From Verrucomicrobiales bacterium (GTDB lineage: Bacteria > Verrucomicrobiota > Verrucomicrobiia > Verrucomicrobiales > Akkermansiaceae), in the NCBI GenBank assembly GCA_003483645.1, contig DMYM01000087.1, forward strand, positions 1 to 12,072: 12,072 nt of DNA. Reading direction: 5' to 3'. Positions 1-6,743 of this stretch are shown here, piece after piece (positions within the stretch are counted from its first letter, which is position 1; each line of letters begins with the position of its first letter). Below the pieces are notes generated by a model that made no database searches, was not told the DNA's origin, and saw only the letters and a list, made by a program, of their open reading frames with translations. Made by a program: the position numbers and the translations under genes.

Positions 1-215
1 CTGGTAGGCACATCGTCGGGATACTCGTTCAACCCCAGGGCCGGTATCCCAGCTCCGACCGCTCCGGATGAGACCAGAACCACCCGCTGACTGTGGTCCG
101 GCAGATCCGCCACCGCGTTTACCAGCCGGGCCAGGGACGCCCCGTCCAACGTGCCGTCCTCCCGGGTAAGGACTCCCGTCCCGATCTTGATCACAATGAT
201 GTCCTGCTTTGGCAT
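1..215 (-). CDS. proB: Glutamate 5-kinase, N-terminal part (cut by window edge)
   Basis: The first 71 codons of an amino-acid kinase are visible, reading leftward off the window. The product would phosphorylate L-glutamate with ATP, the first step of proline synthesis in the cytoplasm. The translation begins MPKQDIIVIKIGTGVLT and later has VVLVSSGAVGAGIPALGL. The K-I-G-(S/T)-G phosphate-binding segment and the LVSSGAV(G/A)AG segment are the signature N-terminal motifs of ProB in the amino-acid kinase fold. The ATG at 215 puts the kinase core at the usual distance from the start, and an in-frame stop lies about 12 codons upstream. The gene follows argS on the same strand with a 65-base gap and no obvious terminator between them, so cotranscription is possible. 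A C-terminal PUA domain, present in many ProB proteins, cannot be judged here. A different amino-acid kinase is possible, but the motif match to ProB is good. Confidence 0.88.
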   Translation of the reverse strand, partial: MPKQDIIVIKIGTGVLTREDGTLDGASLARLVNAVADLPDHSQRVVLVSSGAVGAGIPALGLNEYPDDVPT

Positions 216-280
216 CTTCAGGGGTTCCCCGCTCGTCTGGATTCTGAGTTAAGGTTCTTACCATCCAAGGTGAAACCACC

Positions 281-2056
281 TCACATGCGCTCGGGCACTG
301 CAATCCCGAGCAGGTCCAGCCCTCTCCGTAGAACGCGTGCCGTCAATTCACAGAGCACGAGGCGCGTCTTCCGCACCGCCCCTTCCGACTTGAGAATCGG
401 GCAGGACTGAAAGAAGGAATGGTAGGCCCGCGCCAGCTCCAGGAGGTAACTTGCCAGCAGGTTCGGCCGGAATCCGTCCAGCACCACCGGCACCGTTTCG
501 CCGAAACGCGTCAGCATGCGTGCGAGATGGATTTCCTTCTCATCGCTCAGTTCGAGCCCCTCACCATCGAGAGCAACCTCTTCCCCCAGCTTCCCAAAGA
601 TTGAGCGACACCGCACATAGCTGTACTGCAGATAGGGGGCAGTATCCCCTTCCATGGAGACCATTTTCTCCAGATCGAAGATGTAATCCGAACCCCGGTG
701 ATGGGAAAGCTCCATGAACTTGACGGCACTGATCCCTATCAACTCTGCCAGGGCTTCCCGCTCCCCTTCATCCTCCACGCGCGAACGCCCTTCCGAACTC
801 TCCCGCGCAGCCTGAATGGCATCGTCCAGCAGGTCGCTCAGCAGGGGCAGGTCCCCCGCCCGCGTCTTGAGCGGTTTGCCGTCCTTGCCAAGGATCGTCC
901 CGAAGGAGATATGCTCCAGTTGAATCTCCCGACCGCGGCGCGCCGCCACCGCAAAGAGTTGCTTGAAATGGTCACCCTGCCGGTGATCCACCACGTACCA
1001 GGCACAATCGGCCTGCAACTCCTCCACCCGATAATCGACCGTGGCGATATCGGTGGTGGCGTAGTTGAAGCCACCGTCGCTCTTGCGGACGATCATGGGC
1101 TTGTCCTCCCACCTGCCCTCCTTCTGGATCTTGAAGGGATCCTTCCCGGGATCGGCTGAATTGTCCGAGAAAACACAAACCGCACCGTCGCTCTCCCGCG
1201 CCAGACCGGTCTCGATCAGATCCTCCACCACGCCAGGCAGGCGTTTATTGTAGGAACTCTCCCCCAGCCAGTGATCAAAGCTCACCTCGAGGTGATCGTA
1301 TATCAGCTGCAGTCCCTCCCGCGACAGACCCACGCACTCCTTCCAGATCGCAAGGTTGTTCTCGTCCCCCTGCTGGAGCGCGACCAGTTCCTGGCGGCAC
1401 TCTTCCTTCACGGACTCGTCCTCCGCGCACCTGCCGTTGGCGGTTCGATAGAGACGCAAGAGTTCGTTAAGCGAATCGTCCTCCAGCGCGGAGCGGTCGA
1501 GTTCCCGCTTCCAGGCCCAGATCACCATCCCGAACTGCGTGCCCCAGTCCCCGATGTGATTGTCGGTGATCACCTCGTGCCCGAGGAAACGCCCGATCCT
1601 CGCCAGGGCGTCTCCAATAAAGGTGGATCGGAGGTGCCCCACGTGCATGGGCTTGGCCACATTTGGAGCACTGAAGTCAATCACGATGCGATGTGGAGTT
1701 CGCACCCGCTCCACACCCAGTCGACCGTCTTCCAGCAGATCCCCGAGGCACCCTGCAAAGGCCTCCGTCCTGATCCGGAAGTTCAAGAAGCCCGGGCCGG
1801 CAATCTCGACCTCGGCCAGGTCCGATACCTCGGTAACCTCCGCCACCGCCTCTGCGAGGGAACGGGGGTTCTGTTTCACCGCCTTGGCAAGAACCATGGC
1901 AGCATTCGACTGGTAGTCGCCAAAACGCAGATCTGCCGCCTGCGTGACCCCCACCTTCTCCAATTCTTCCTCCCCAATCCCGCAAGCCGCACATCCCGCC
2001 CTCAGGCGCTCCTTGAGTATCTCAACAAGTGACATCTTTGATGCAATGCGCTCCAT
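281..2056 (-). CDS. argS: Arginyl-tRNA synthetase (class Ia)
   Basis: This cytoplasmic enzyme charges tRNA-Arg with arginine using ATP. The 591-residue length fits the family (about 550-600). Residues about 8-97 resemble the Arg-tRNA synthetase N-terminal (Add1) domain, with FGDYQSNAAMVLAK near 45-58 and GPGFLNF near 87-93. The catalytic Rossmann fold carries SAPNVAKPMHVGHLRST, in which HVGH (138-141) is the class I HIGH signature. NYATTDIATVDYR (331-343) and DHRQGDHFKQLF (357-368) follow. ILGKDGKPLKTRAGD (388-402) sits where other class I enzymes have KMSKS; ArgRS usually lacks a canonical KMSKS. From about 470 the DALR anticodon-binding domain includes YLQYSYVRCRSI. The ATG at 2056 was taken as start, but the ATG at 2035 (MSLVEILKERL) aligns as well with the family start; neither has a clear ribosome binding site. 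It lies between an EIIA gene (81 bases upstream) and proB, all leftward. Confidence 0.96.
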   Translation of the reverse strand: MERIASKMSLVEILKERLRAGCAACGIGEEELEKVGVTQAADLRFGDYQSNAAMVLAKAVKQNPRSLAEAVAEVTEVSDLAEVEIAGPGFLNFRIRTEAFAGCLGDLLEDGRLGVERVRTPHRIVIDFSAPNVAKPMHVGHLRSTFIGDALARIGRFLGHEVITDNHIGDWGTQFGMVIWAWKRELDRSALEDDSLNELLRLYRTANGRCAEDESVKEECRQELVALQQGDENNLAIWKECVGLSREGLQLIYDHLEVSFDHWLGESSYNKRLPGVVEDLIETGLARESDGAVCVFSDNSADPGKDPFKIQKEGRWEDKPMIVRKSDGGFNYATTDIATVDYRVEELQADCAWYVVDHRQGDHFKQLFAVAARRGREIQLEHISFGTILGKDGKPLKTRAGDLPLLSDLLDDAIQAARESSEGRSRVEDEGEREALAELIGISAVKFMELSHHRGSDYIFDLEKMVSMEGDTAPYLQYSYVRCRSIFGKLGEEVALDGEGLELSDEKEIHLARMLTRFGETVPVVLDGFRPNLLASYLLELARAYHSFFQSCPILKSEGAVRKTRLVLCELTARVLRRGLDLLGIAVPERM

Positions 2057-2137
2057 GCTTGATTGGAATTGCGAGATCGTTGGCTCTCAGGACATGGAAC
2101 CGCTAACATTTCGGCATCCAAAAGCGGAGCCTAGAAT

Positions 2138-2608
2138 TCAGGCAGCTTCCTCCTCACATTTCTCCAGGGCCCGCATCAGATCGCCCGCGGTCAATGCTTC
2201 GGTCATCTTCCTCCGGACCTCGCATTGCGAAAAGAGCTCGGCGATCGATGCAAGGGTCTGCAAGTGTGCATGCGGTTGATTCTTGGGCACGATCAGGAGA
2301 ATGACGAAATGCACCGGGGCATTGTCGCAGGCCTCGAAATCGATCCCCCCCGGGGATCGTCCCAGTGCCACCACCGGCTCCTCCACCCACTCACAATAAC
2401 AATGCGGGATTGCCACCCCATGACCGATCCCGGTGCTCACCTGCTCCTCCCTGGCATGTAGTGCTGCCAGAACATCAACCCGCCGTCCGGATTCAACGCA
2501 GCCGATCGAGATGAGATGGTCAACCAGTTCGCCGAGCGCATCCCAGTGCGTTTCCGAGACCATCTCCGGCAGGATGCGGCGCTCCGAAAGAAGCGAAACA
2601 AGTTTCAT
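2138..2608 (-). CDS. Stand-alone PTS EIIA type-2 domain protein (EIIA-Ntr/fructose-like)
   Basis: This is a 156-residue cytoplasmic phosphocarrier of the PTS EIIA-2 (PtsN/FruA-EIIA) family. The key segment is STGIGHGVAIPHC at residues 58-70; the family accepts phosphate from HPr or NPr on the second histidine, His69 here. FEACDNAPVHFVILLIVPK (91-109) and HLQTLASIAELF (115-126) are the other conserved family segments. The open frame runs on upstream to 2932, but that part lies antisense to the lipoprotein gene and looks like a shadow. The ATG at 2608 (MKLVSLL) gives the usual family length and start; it has no convincing ribosome binding site. No IIB, IIC, HPr or enzyme I is visible, so a regulatory role like that of EIIA-Ntr is more likely than sugar transport. 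It leads a leftward set with argS and proB, and is divergent from the lipoprotein gene. Confidence 0.9.
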   Translation of the reverse strand: MKLVSLLSERRILPEMVSETHWDALGELVDHLISIGCVESGRRVDVLAALHAREEQVSTGIGHGVAIPHCYCEWVEEPVVALGRSPGGIDFEACDNAPVHFVILLIVPKNQPHAHLQTLASIAELFSQCEVRRKMTEALTAGDLMRALEKCEEEAA

Positions 2609-2745
2609 GGGAATCGGGGTGGGGAGAACTCCAGGCAGGCGCCTGAGGCCCGGTAGACTCATTACCCGACCCGCGCAAGGGTTTTCCCCTGCTCCTCCTC
2701 TGATCCCTCTTGACCTTGGAGACGCCCGGTCAGACATTCTACTGC

Positions 2746-3246
2746 ATGCGCTCATGCATCTCCGCCGTTTTAGTTTGCGTAGGTTTAATACTAACCTCCT
2801 GCGAAACAATTCCTCCGAATTACGGGACTCCCAACATGGGTGGGCCCGACAAGGAAGAACGCAAGGAAACGATTGCGACCGAGCAAACGGGAGACTTTTA
2901 CATCGGGCGCCGCTACCATGTGAACCGCACATGGTGGTGGGGGTATCTCCGACGCCCGCGCCAACCCTGGTCCAAGGCCCAACTCGTGGTCTTTAACCAG
3001 AACGTCAAACGGGCTCCCGACAATCTGCCCCAGAGTGGCCCCTCCGGCGCACACTACGCCTATGACAACAACTACGAGTACCGCATCTGGGGCTCCTTCA
3101 CGGGCGAGGACGTCTACGAACCAAACAGCAACCAGTTCCTTCCGGAGTTCCGCCTCACCGACTACCAGCTTATCGATTCTGACCCAGGGTGGCTTTTTCA
3201 TCCGAGCGATCACTACGATCCTCTCCGGTTGACCCTGGAGCCGTAG
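2746..3246 (+). CDS. Predicted lipoprotein of unknown function (WWWGYLRRP-type)
   Basis: This is a 166-residue protein with a short N-terminal signal, a hydrophobic core (AVLVCVGLIL, 7-16) and a lipobox LTSC with Cys19, so it is predicted to be lipidated and membrane anchored. The frame is open from 2710, but only the ATG at 2746 places the signal peptide correctly at the N-terminus. A hydrophilic linker (about 20-48) precedes a compact domain with RTWWWGYLRRP (61-71), AQLVVFN (78-84), YAYDNNYEYRIWGSFTG (104-120), VYEPNSNQFLPEFRLT (123-138) and GWLFHPSDHYDPLRLTL near the C-terminus. The domain is dense in aromatic residues, suggesting a beta-rich fold. From memory, similar proteins occur in Verrucomicrobiota genomes, but I know no characterised member and assign no function. 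It is divergent from the EIIA gene (137 bases between starts) and precedes the membrane-protein pair by about 175 bases. Confidence 0.82.
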   Translation: MRSCISAVLVCVGLILTSCETIPPNYGTPNMGGPDKEERKETIATEQTGDFYIGRRYHVNRTWWWGYLRRPRQPWSKAQLVVFNQNVKRAPDNLPQSGPSGAHYAYDNNYEYRIWGSFTGEDVYEPNSNQFLPEFRLTDYQLIDSDPGWLFHPSDHYDPLRLTLEP

Positions 3247-3269
3247 GACCGGAAAGACCAATTTGTCCG

Positions 3270-3311
3270 AAATCCGCATGTAGTTCCTCGATCTACGGCC
3301 AAAATCCGCAT
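3270..3311 (+). repeat. Direct repeat of AAATCCGCAT, 32 bases apart
   Basis: The ten-base word AAATCCGCAT occurs at 3270-3279 and again at 3302-3311, in the 175-base gap between the lipoprotein gene and the first membrane-protein gene. The 32-base period is close to three helical turns, which would put both copies on one face of the DNA. This could be an operator for the membrane-protein pair. A chance repeat is also possible, because the word is short and no protein is known to bind it. Confidence 0.3.
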
Positions 3312-3421
3312 TCTTCTGGCCTCATTCCCCAACTAGGTATTGCGGGGTTGCTTCTCTTTTCTTTGAACGTAAATGCTCCTGAAGACACTAACTTTGTGTC
3401 GCAAAGCTTGTCTTGGCGAGC

Positions 3422-4129
3422 ATGTCACAGGATCCCTATCACATTCTGCCCATCCCGGCTCTCTGCCGGGGTGAACGAACCCTCCTCTCTTCCTGGATCG
3501 AGGGGACCCGGCGGGGCTCCCTTCGCATCTGCGCCATCCTGATTATTCTGGGCTGCGGGACCTACGGGTTCACCATCGGATACCGCAACGGCTGGGAAAT
3601 GGCCGCCTGGGTGGCTCTCAAGCTCCCCGCCATCATCTTTCTCACTCTCTTTGTAAATGGTCTCCTCAACGGCATGATCGGACTGATCCTGGGAAGTGGC
3701 ATCGGTTTCCGCCAGAGTCTGCAGTTTCTTCTCACCGGTTTTGCCATCATGAGCGTGATAGTGGGCGCGCTCAGCCCGGTTACCTTCTTTGCCACTCTCA
3801 ACATGCCGGATCCTGGAGCGGAGAACAGCCTCGCCTGGCACGGTCTCAACCTGCTCCTCCACACTGCGATCATTGCATTTGCCGGGACCCTTGCCCACTG
3901 CCGCCTCCTTCAATATGTGCGCGATTTTGCGGATTCCCGTGGAACCGGAACATTAACCTTCTGCGCCTGGCTGGCCGGCAATCTCTTTGTGGGCGCCCAG
4001 GTTTCGTGGAATCTTCGCCCCTTCTTCATCTCGCCTGGTCTGGAAGTTGAATTCCTCCGACCCGACCCCTTTGACGGCAGCTTCTATGAAGCCGTCTTCC
4101 GTGCCTTCCGCAACATCACTCCCTTGTAA
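3422..4129 (+). CDS. Polytopic membrane protein, first of a tandem paralog pair
   Basis: This is a 235-residue integral membrane protein of unknown function. Hydrophobic segments are at about 34-54, 62-90, 100-126, 141-160 and 177-196, giving about five or six membrane spans, with a short polar N-terminus containing RGERTLLSSWIEGTRRG. Recognisable landmarks are YGFTIGYRNGWEMAAWVALK (48-67), GALSPVTFFATLN (115-127), SWNLRPFF (195-202) and a C-terminal GSFYEAVFRAF (219-229). From memory this layout resembles a family sometimes annotated in cyanobacteria as 'actin-binding WH2 domain-containing protein'; that label is probably not a function. The next gene shows the same landmarks in the same order. 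The ATG at 3422 was chosen; a TTG at 3413 in the same frame is an alternative, and the only purine-rich stretch (GGCGAG) is very close to the ATG. The 31-base gap to the next gene suggests an operon. Confidence 0.85.
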   Translation: MSQDPYHILPIPALCRGERTLLSSWIEGTRRGSLRICAILIILGCGTYGFTIGYRNGWEMAAWVALKLPAIIFLTLFVNGLLNGMIGLILGSGIGFRQSLQFLLTGFAIMSVIVGALSPVTFFATLNMPDPGAENSLAWHGLNLLLHTAIIAFAGTLAHCRLLQYVRDFADSRGTGTLTFCAWLAGNLFVGAQVSWNLRPFFISPGLEVEFLRPDPFDGSFYEAVFRAFRNITPL

Positions 4130-4160
4130 CCCAGAAAGAGAATACCAACCCGAAACAGCA

Positions 4161-4988
4161 ATGAACGACGAACCAACAGACGACACCCCGCCCCCTCCGC
4201 TTCCCGGCCAACCGGAGCCGTCACCTGGAACTCCCCGGGACAAATCTGCCTGCAACAGACCACATGTGGGCTTCGAAGAAATGGAGGGAGGCAAAACCTT
4301 CTCCAACACCATCAACACACTTCTCAGGAAACCTCTGTCCGTGGTCTACACCCTCGAGGTGGAAAAGAGAGAGGATGGGCGGAAACTCCTCGTTCGACTC
4401 CTTTGCATCAGTGTTACCTGCCTGGCCATTTTCGGTCTGGTGGTGGGAACCTTCTCCTGGAACCACCAGCTCTGGGCCGCTCCCCTCAAGATTGTCGGCG
4501 GCCTCCTCTTCAGCGGACTGCTCTGCCTGCCCAGTCTCTACATCTTTGCCTGCCTCGGGGGACTAGAAGCCAGGTTCCGCACCATCGTAGGCATTCTGTG
4601 CGGATTGATCGCTCTCTCCGGCCTCCTTCTGGTGGGCTTTGCACCGGTTGTGTGGCTCTTCAGCGTATCGAGCACCTCGGTCACCTTCCTCGGATTCCTT
4701 CTCCTGACCCTGTGGATCATCTGCGCCAGTCTGGGTCTGGTACTGGTCTTTCGTGCCGGTCGGGCCCTCGGCATGACCAACACGGGACACCTTGTGGTCT
4801 GGTGCGGAGTGTTCCTTCTGGTCACGCTCCAGATGAGCACCACCCTGCGCCCCATCCTGGGAAGCCAACATGGAGAGAAGTTCGTGAACTTCGGTGAAAA
4901 GAAGTTTTTCCTCGCCTACTGGGGCGAACAGTTGCGCGGCGAACACAGGGAGAGCCCCCGCGAGGAGGTTCCCGGGGCGGAGCAGTAG
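4161..4988 (+). CDS. Polytopic membrane protein with proline-rich N-terminus, second of the pair
   Basis: This is a 275-residue membrane protein of unknown function. Residues 1-45 are polar and proline-rich (DDTPPPPLPGQPEPSPGTP), probably disordered and cytoplasmic; the run of four prolines would be expected to need EF-P for translation. Hydrophobic segments follow at about 78-98, 106-133, 142-168, 174-197 and 209-227. The landmarks mirror the preceding gene: FGLVVGTFSWNHQLWAAPLK (91-110), GFAPVVWLFSVS (159-170), QMSTTLRPILG (224-234) and KKFFLAYWGEQL (247-258). The frame is open back to 3987, but that portion overlaps the preceding gene. The ATG at 4161 is the first one after that gene's stop; an ATG at 4281 (MEGGKTF) would remove the proline-rich tail. 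A charged C-terminal tail (EHRESPREEVPGAEQ) ends the protein. The gene is convergent with trkH, 57 bases away. Confidence 0.82.
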   Translation: MNDEPTDDTPPPPLPGQPEPSPGTPRDKSACNRPHVGFEEMEGGKTFSNTINTLLRKPLSVVYTLEVEKREDGRKLLVRLLCISVTCLAIFGLVVGTFSWNHQLWAAPLKIVGGLLFSGLLCLPSLYIFACLGGLEARFRTIVGILCGLIALSGLLLVGFAPVVWLFSVSSTSVTFLGFLLLTLWIICASLGLVLVFRAGRALGMTNTGHLVVWCGVFLLVTLQMSTTLRPILGSQHGEKFVNFGEKKFFLAYWGEQLRGEHRESPREEVPGAEQ

Positions 4989-5012
4989 CCCCGACACCAC
5001 TTCCCTGCTCCC

Positions 5013-5040
5013 GCTCCGGAAAGATGAACCACCACGGAGC
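5013..5040. terminator. Weak inverted repeat between convergent genes
   Basis: GCTCCG at 5013-5018 is complementary to CGGAGC at 5035-5040, with a 16-base loop, in the short gap between the second membrane-protein gene and the end of trkH. Its position suggests a bidirectional terminator. There is no T-run on either strand and the loop is large, so an intrinsic terminator is doubtful. Confidence 0.2.
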
Positions 5041-5045
5041 CTTCT

Positions 5046-6530
5046 TCAGTACTTCTTCCACACCGCCGGGACGAAAAGAACCAGCACGACATACAACTCC
5101 AATCTTCCCAGCACCATCAGAAGGGAAAGGATCACCTGGGTGGCGGGATACAGATGGCCATAGTTTTCGGCGGGACCCACTTCTCCGTACCCGGGTCCGA
5201 TATTCCCGAAGGTCGCCAGCACCGCAGACACCGTGGTATCAAAATCAATTCCGTGTGAAGTTTCGATAATTGCCACGATCACCATCGACACGAGAGCTAT
5301 CAGCGCAAAGAGCGCCACAAAGAGCACGGTCTGCGCCCGGGACACGTCATCGATGGGGTTGCCATTCACCTGCATCCGCAGGATCTGGTTCGGCCGAAAG
5401 GCTTTCACGATCTCCTGCCAGGCTGCCCGTAACAGGAGGATGAGGCGGCTCACCTTCATGCCACCTGAAGTCGATCCCGCGCAACCACCCACCAGCATGA
5501 GAACCAGCAGGATGAAGTAGATGGCTACCGGCCACTGTCCGTAGTCGACAGTAGAGTAGCCAGTCGTCGAGGCAATTGACACAATGGTGAAGGCCGCACC
5601 CCGCAGGGACTCCCCCGCGTTCATTCCTCCACCCCATGATCCCACCACCCACATGCCGAGAATCCCCATCAGCACGAGGAGAAAGTACCAGCGAACCTCT
5701 TCCAGACGCCGGAGGCGCTGCCAGTTCCGCTTCACGATCATCAGATAGATCAGGAAACTCGTGCTGCCCAGGATCATGAAGAGTTCCAGCCAGATCTCGA
5801 TGAAGAGTCCGTTGGCCAGGTCGGAAAAATGCGCGATGCTGTCGTTGTGGGGACTGAATCCTCCGGTCGCCACCGTGGTGAAGGCATGGGCCACCGCATC
5901 GAACCAGCTGAGACCCAACCCGCGCAGTCCCAGGAGGCACACTACCGTAAGGCTGAGGTAGATCTTCAGGAACGACAGGGCGGTATCCTGGATCCGCGCG
6001 GTAGTCGCCTCACCGGATTGGAAGGAGGACTCGTTTCGAAAGAGGGACTTTGCCCCGCCTCCGATGCTGGAGAGGAGAGCCACGAAGAGAACGAGGATTC
6101 CCAACCCTCCAAGCCATTGCATGACTGAGCGCCAGAGGAGAATACCGCGGGGCCACTCACTGAGATCAGTGATCACGGTCGACCCGGTGGTCGTGAAGCC
6201 GGAAACTGACTCAAAGAGAGCGGCCGTGGGAGCAAGATGAGGTTCTCCCAGCAGAAAGGGAATCGCACCAAAACCTGCGCTGAGCACCCAACCCAGTCCC
6301 ACGATCAGCACGCCCTCCCGCCGGGGGATCCGGTCGGAGTGATTCCTTCCAGAAACCATGAGAATGATGCCTGCCAGAAAGGTGATTCCCCCCCCAACCA
6401 TCAGCGGCATGACCGCCGCGCCATGCGTGTCGACAGGGTCGCAGTAGGCAAAGACGCCGCAGGCCACCATTGCCACGCTTTCCAGCGTGAACAGCCACCC
6501 GAACACCTTGGCCATCAAGCGGAAGTTCAT
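5046..6530 (-). CDS. trkH: Trk potassium uptake system, membrane channel subunit TrkH
   Basis: This 494-residue inner-membrane protein is the ion-conducting subunit of the Trk system and belongs to the SKT (TrkH/KtrB) superfamily. The four pore loops are visible: P1 GFTTTGST (111-118), P2 TTVATGGFS (218-226), P3 ASTTGYST (320-327) and P4 FGNIGPGYG (441-449). The glycine of each filter (Gly116, Gly223, Gly324 and Gly445 by alignment) is the characteristic selectivity residue. GGCAGSTSGGMKVSR (348-362) is the conserved stretch after the third repeat, which in homologs includes the intramembrane gating loop. Length and the run of about ten membrane helices are as expected for TrkH. The ATG at 6530 follows AGAGAGG directly. 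Its first bases overlap the stop of a possible small upstream ORF (ATGA), which suggests translational coupling. With trkA upstream on the same strand this forms a potassium uptake operon. Confidence 0.97.
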   Translation of the reverse strand: MNFRLMAKVFGWLFTLESVAMVACGVFAYCDPVDTHGAAVMPLMVGGGITFLAGIILMVSGRNHSDRIPRREGVLIVGLGWVLSAGFGAIPFLLGEPHLAPTAALFESVSGFTTTGSTVITDLSEWPRGILLWRSVMQWLGGLGILVLFVALLSSIGGGAKSLFRNESSFQSGEATTARIQDTALSFLKIYLSLTVVCLLGLRGLGLSWFDAVAHAFTTVATGGFSPHNDSIAHFSDLANGLFIEIWLELFMILGSTSFLIYLMIVKRNWQRLRRLEEVRWYFLLVLMGILGMWVVGSWGGGMNAGESLRGAAFTIVSIASTTGYSTVDYGQWPVAIYFILLVLMLVGGCAGSTSGGMKVSRLILLLRAAWQEIVKAFRPNQILRMQVNGNPIDDVSRAQTVLFVALFALIALVSMVIVAIIETSHGIDFDTTVSAVLATFGNIGPGYGEVGPAENYGHLYPATQVILSLLMVLGRLELYVVLVLFVPAVWKKY

Positions 6531-6724
6531 CCTCTCTTCTTACTGATCGTTGCCCCGCTGTGCAACGAGGTGTTCACCCGGGACAAGACTCCCGCCGCAG
6601 CGCAGAATCCGGACCAGAGCGTAACAGCATCCTGCTGGCGCCCCTCACCTGGACACGGATGCACGAATGTCCTCATGACCGGGTCTGCCCGGTATTTCTC
6701 ACTCCACGATCGAATGTTCTCCAT
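6527..6724 (-). CDS. Possible small protein (65 aa) between trkA and trkH
   Basis: The 213-base gap between trkA and trkH is almost filled by an open frame of 65 codons, MENIRSWSEKYRADP to GATISKKRG. It starts 19 bases after the trkA stop, and its TGA overlaps the trkH ATG as ATGA, the typical arrangement of coupled genes. GGAG lies two bases before the ATG, closer than an ideal ribosome binding site. Third positions are mostly G or C (about two thirds by hand count), in line with the neighbours. The product is soluble-looking, with a mildly hydrophobic patch (TLWSGFCAAAGVL, 35-47) and a basic C-terminus. I recognise no family. The alternative is that this is a noncoding spacer whose open frame and ATGA are accidental; the frame also continues upstream across the trkA end as a shadow. 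Confidence 0.4.
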   Translation of the reverse strand: MENIRSWSEKYRADPVMRTFVHPCPGEGRQQDAVTLWSGFCAAAGVLSRVNTSLHSGATISKKRG

Positions 6725-6743
6725 CACTCCGGAGCCGCCCGGT

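Noticed and set aside
1271..2032. A 253-codon open frame on the plus strand within argS
   Set aside because: The argS frame is unambiguous by motif and length; the plus-strand translation has no domain-like pattern.
2710..2740. TTGACC as a -35 box for the lipoprotein gene
   Set aside because: The best -10 options 17-19 bases downstream are poor, and transcription would start at or after the ATG at 2746, so it would require a leaderless message.
2609..2932. N-terminal extension of the EIIA open frame by 108 residues
   Set aside because: It is antisense to the lipoprotein gene, begins with an unstructured Cys/Arg/Ser-rich translation, and the ATG at 2608 already gives the complete EIIA domain.
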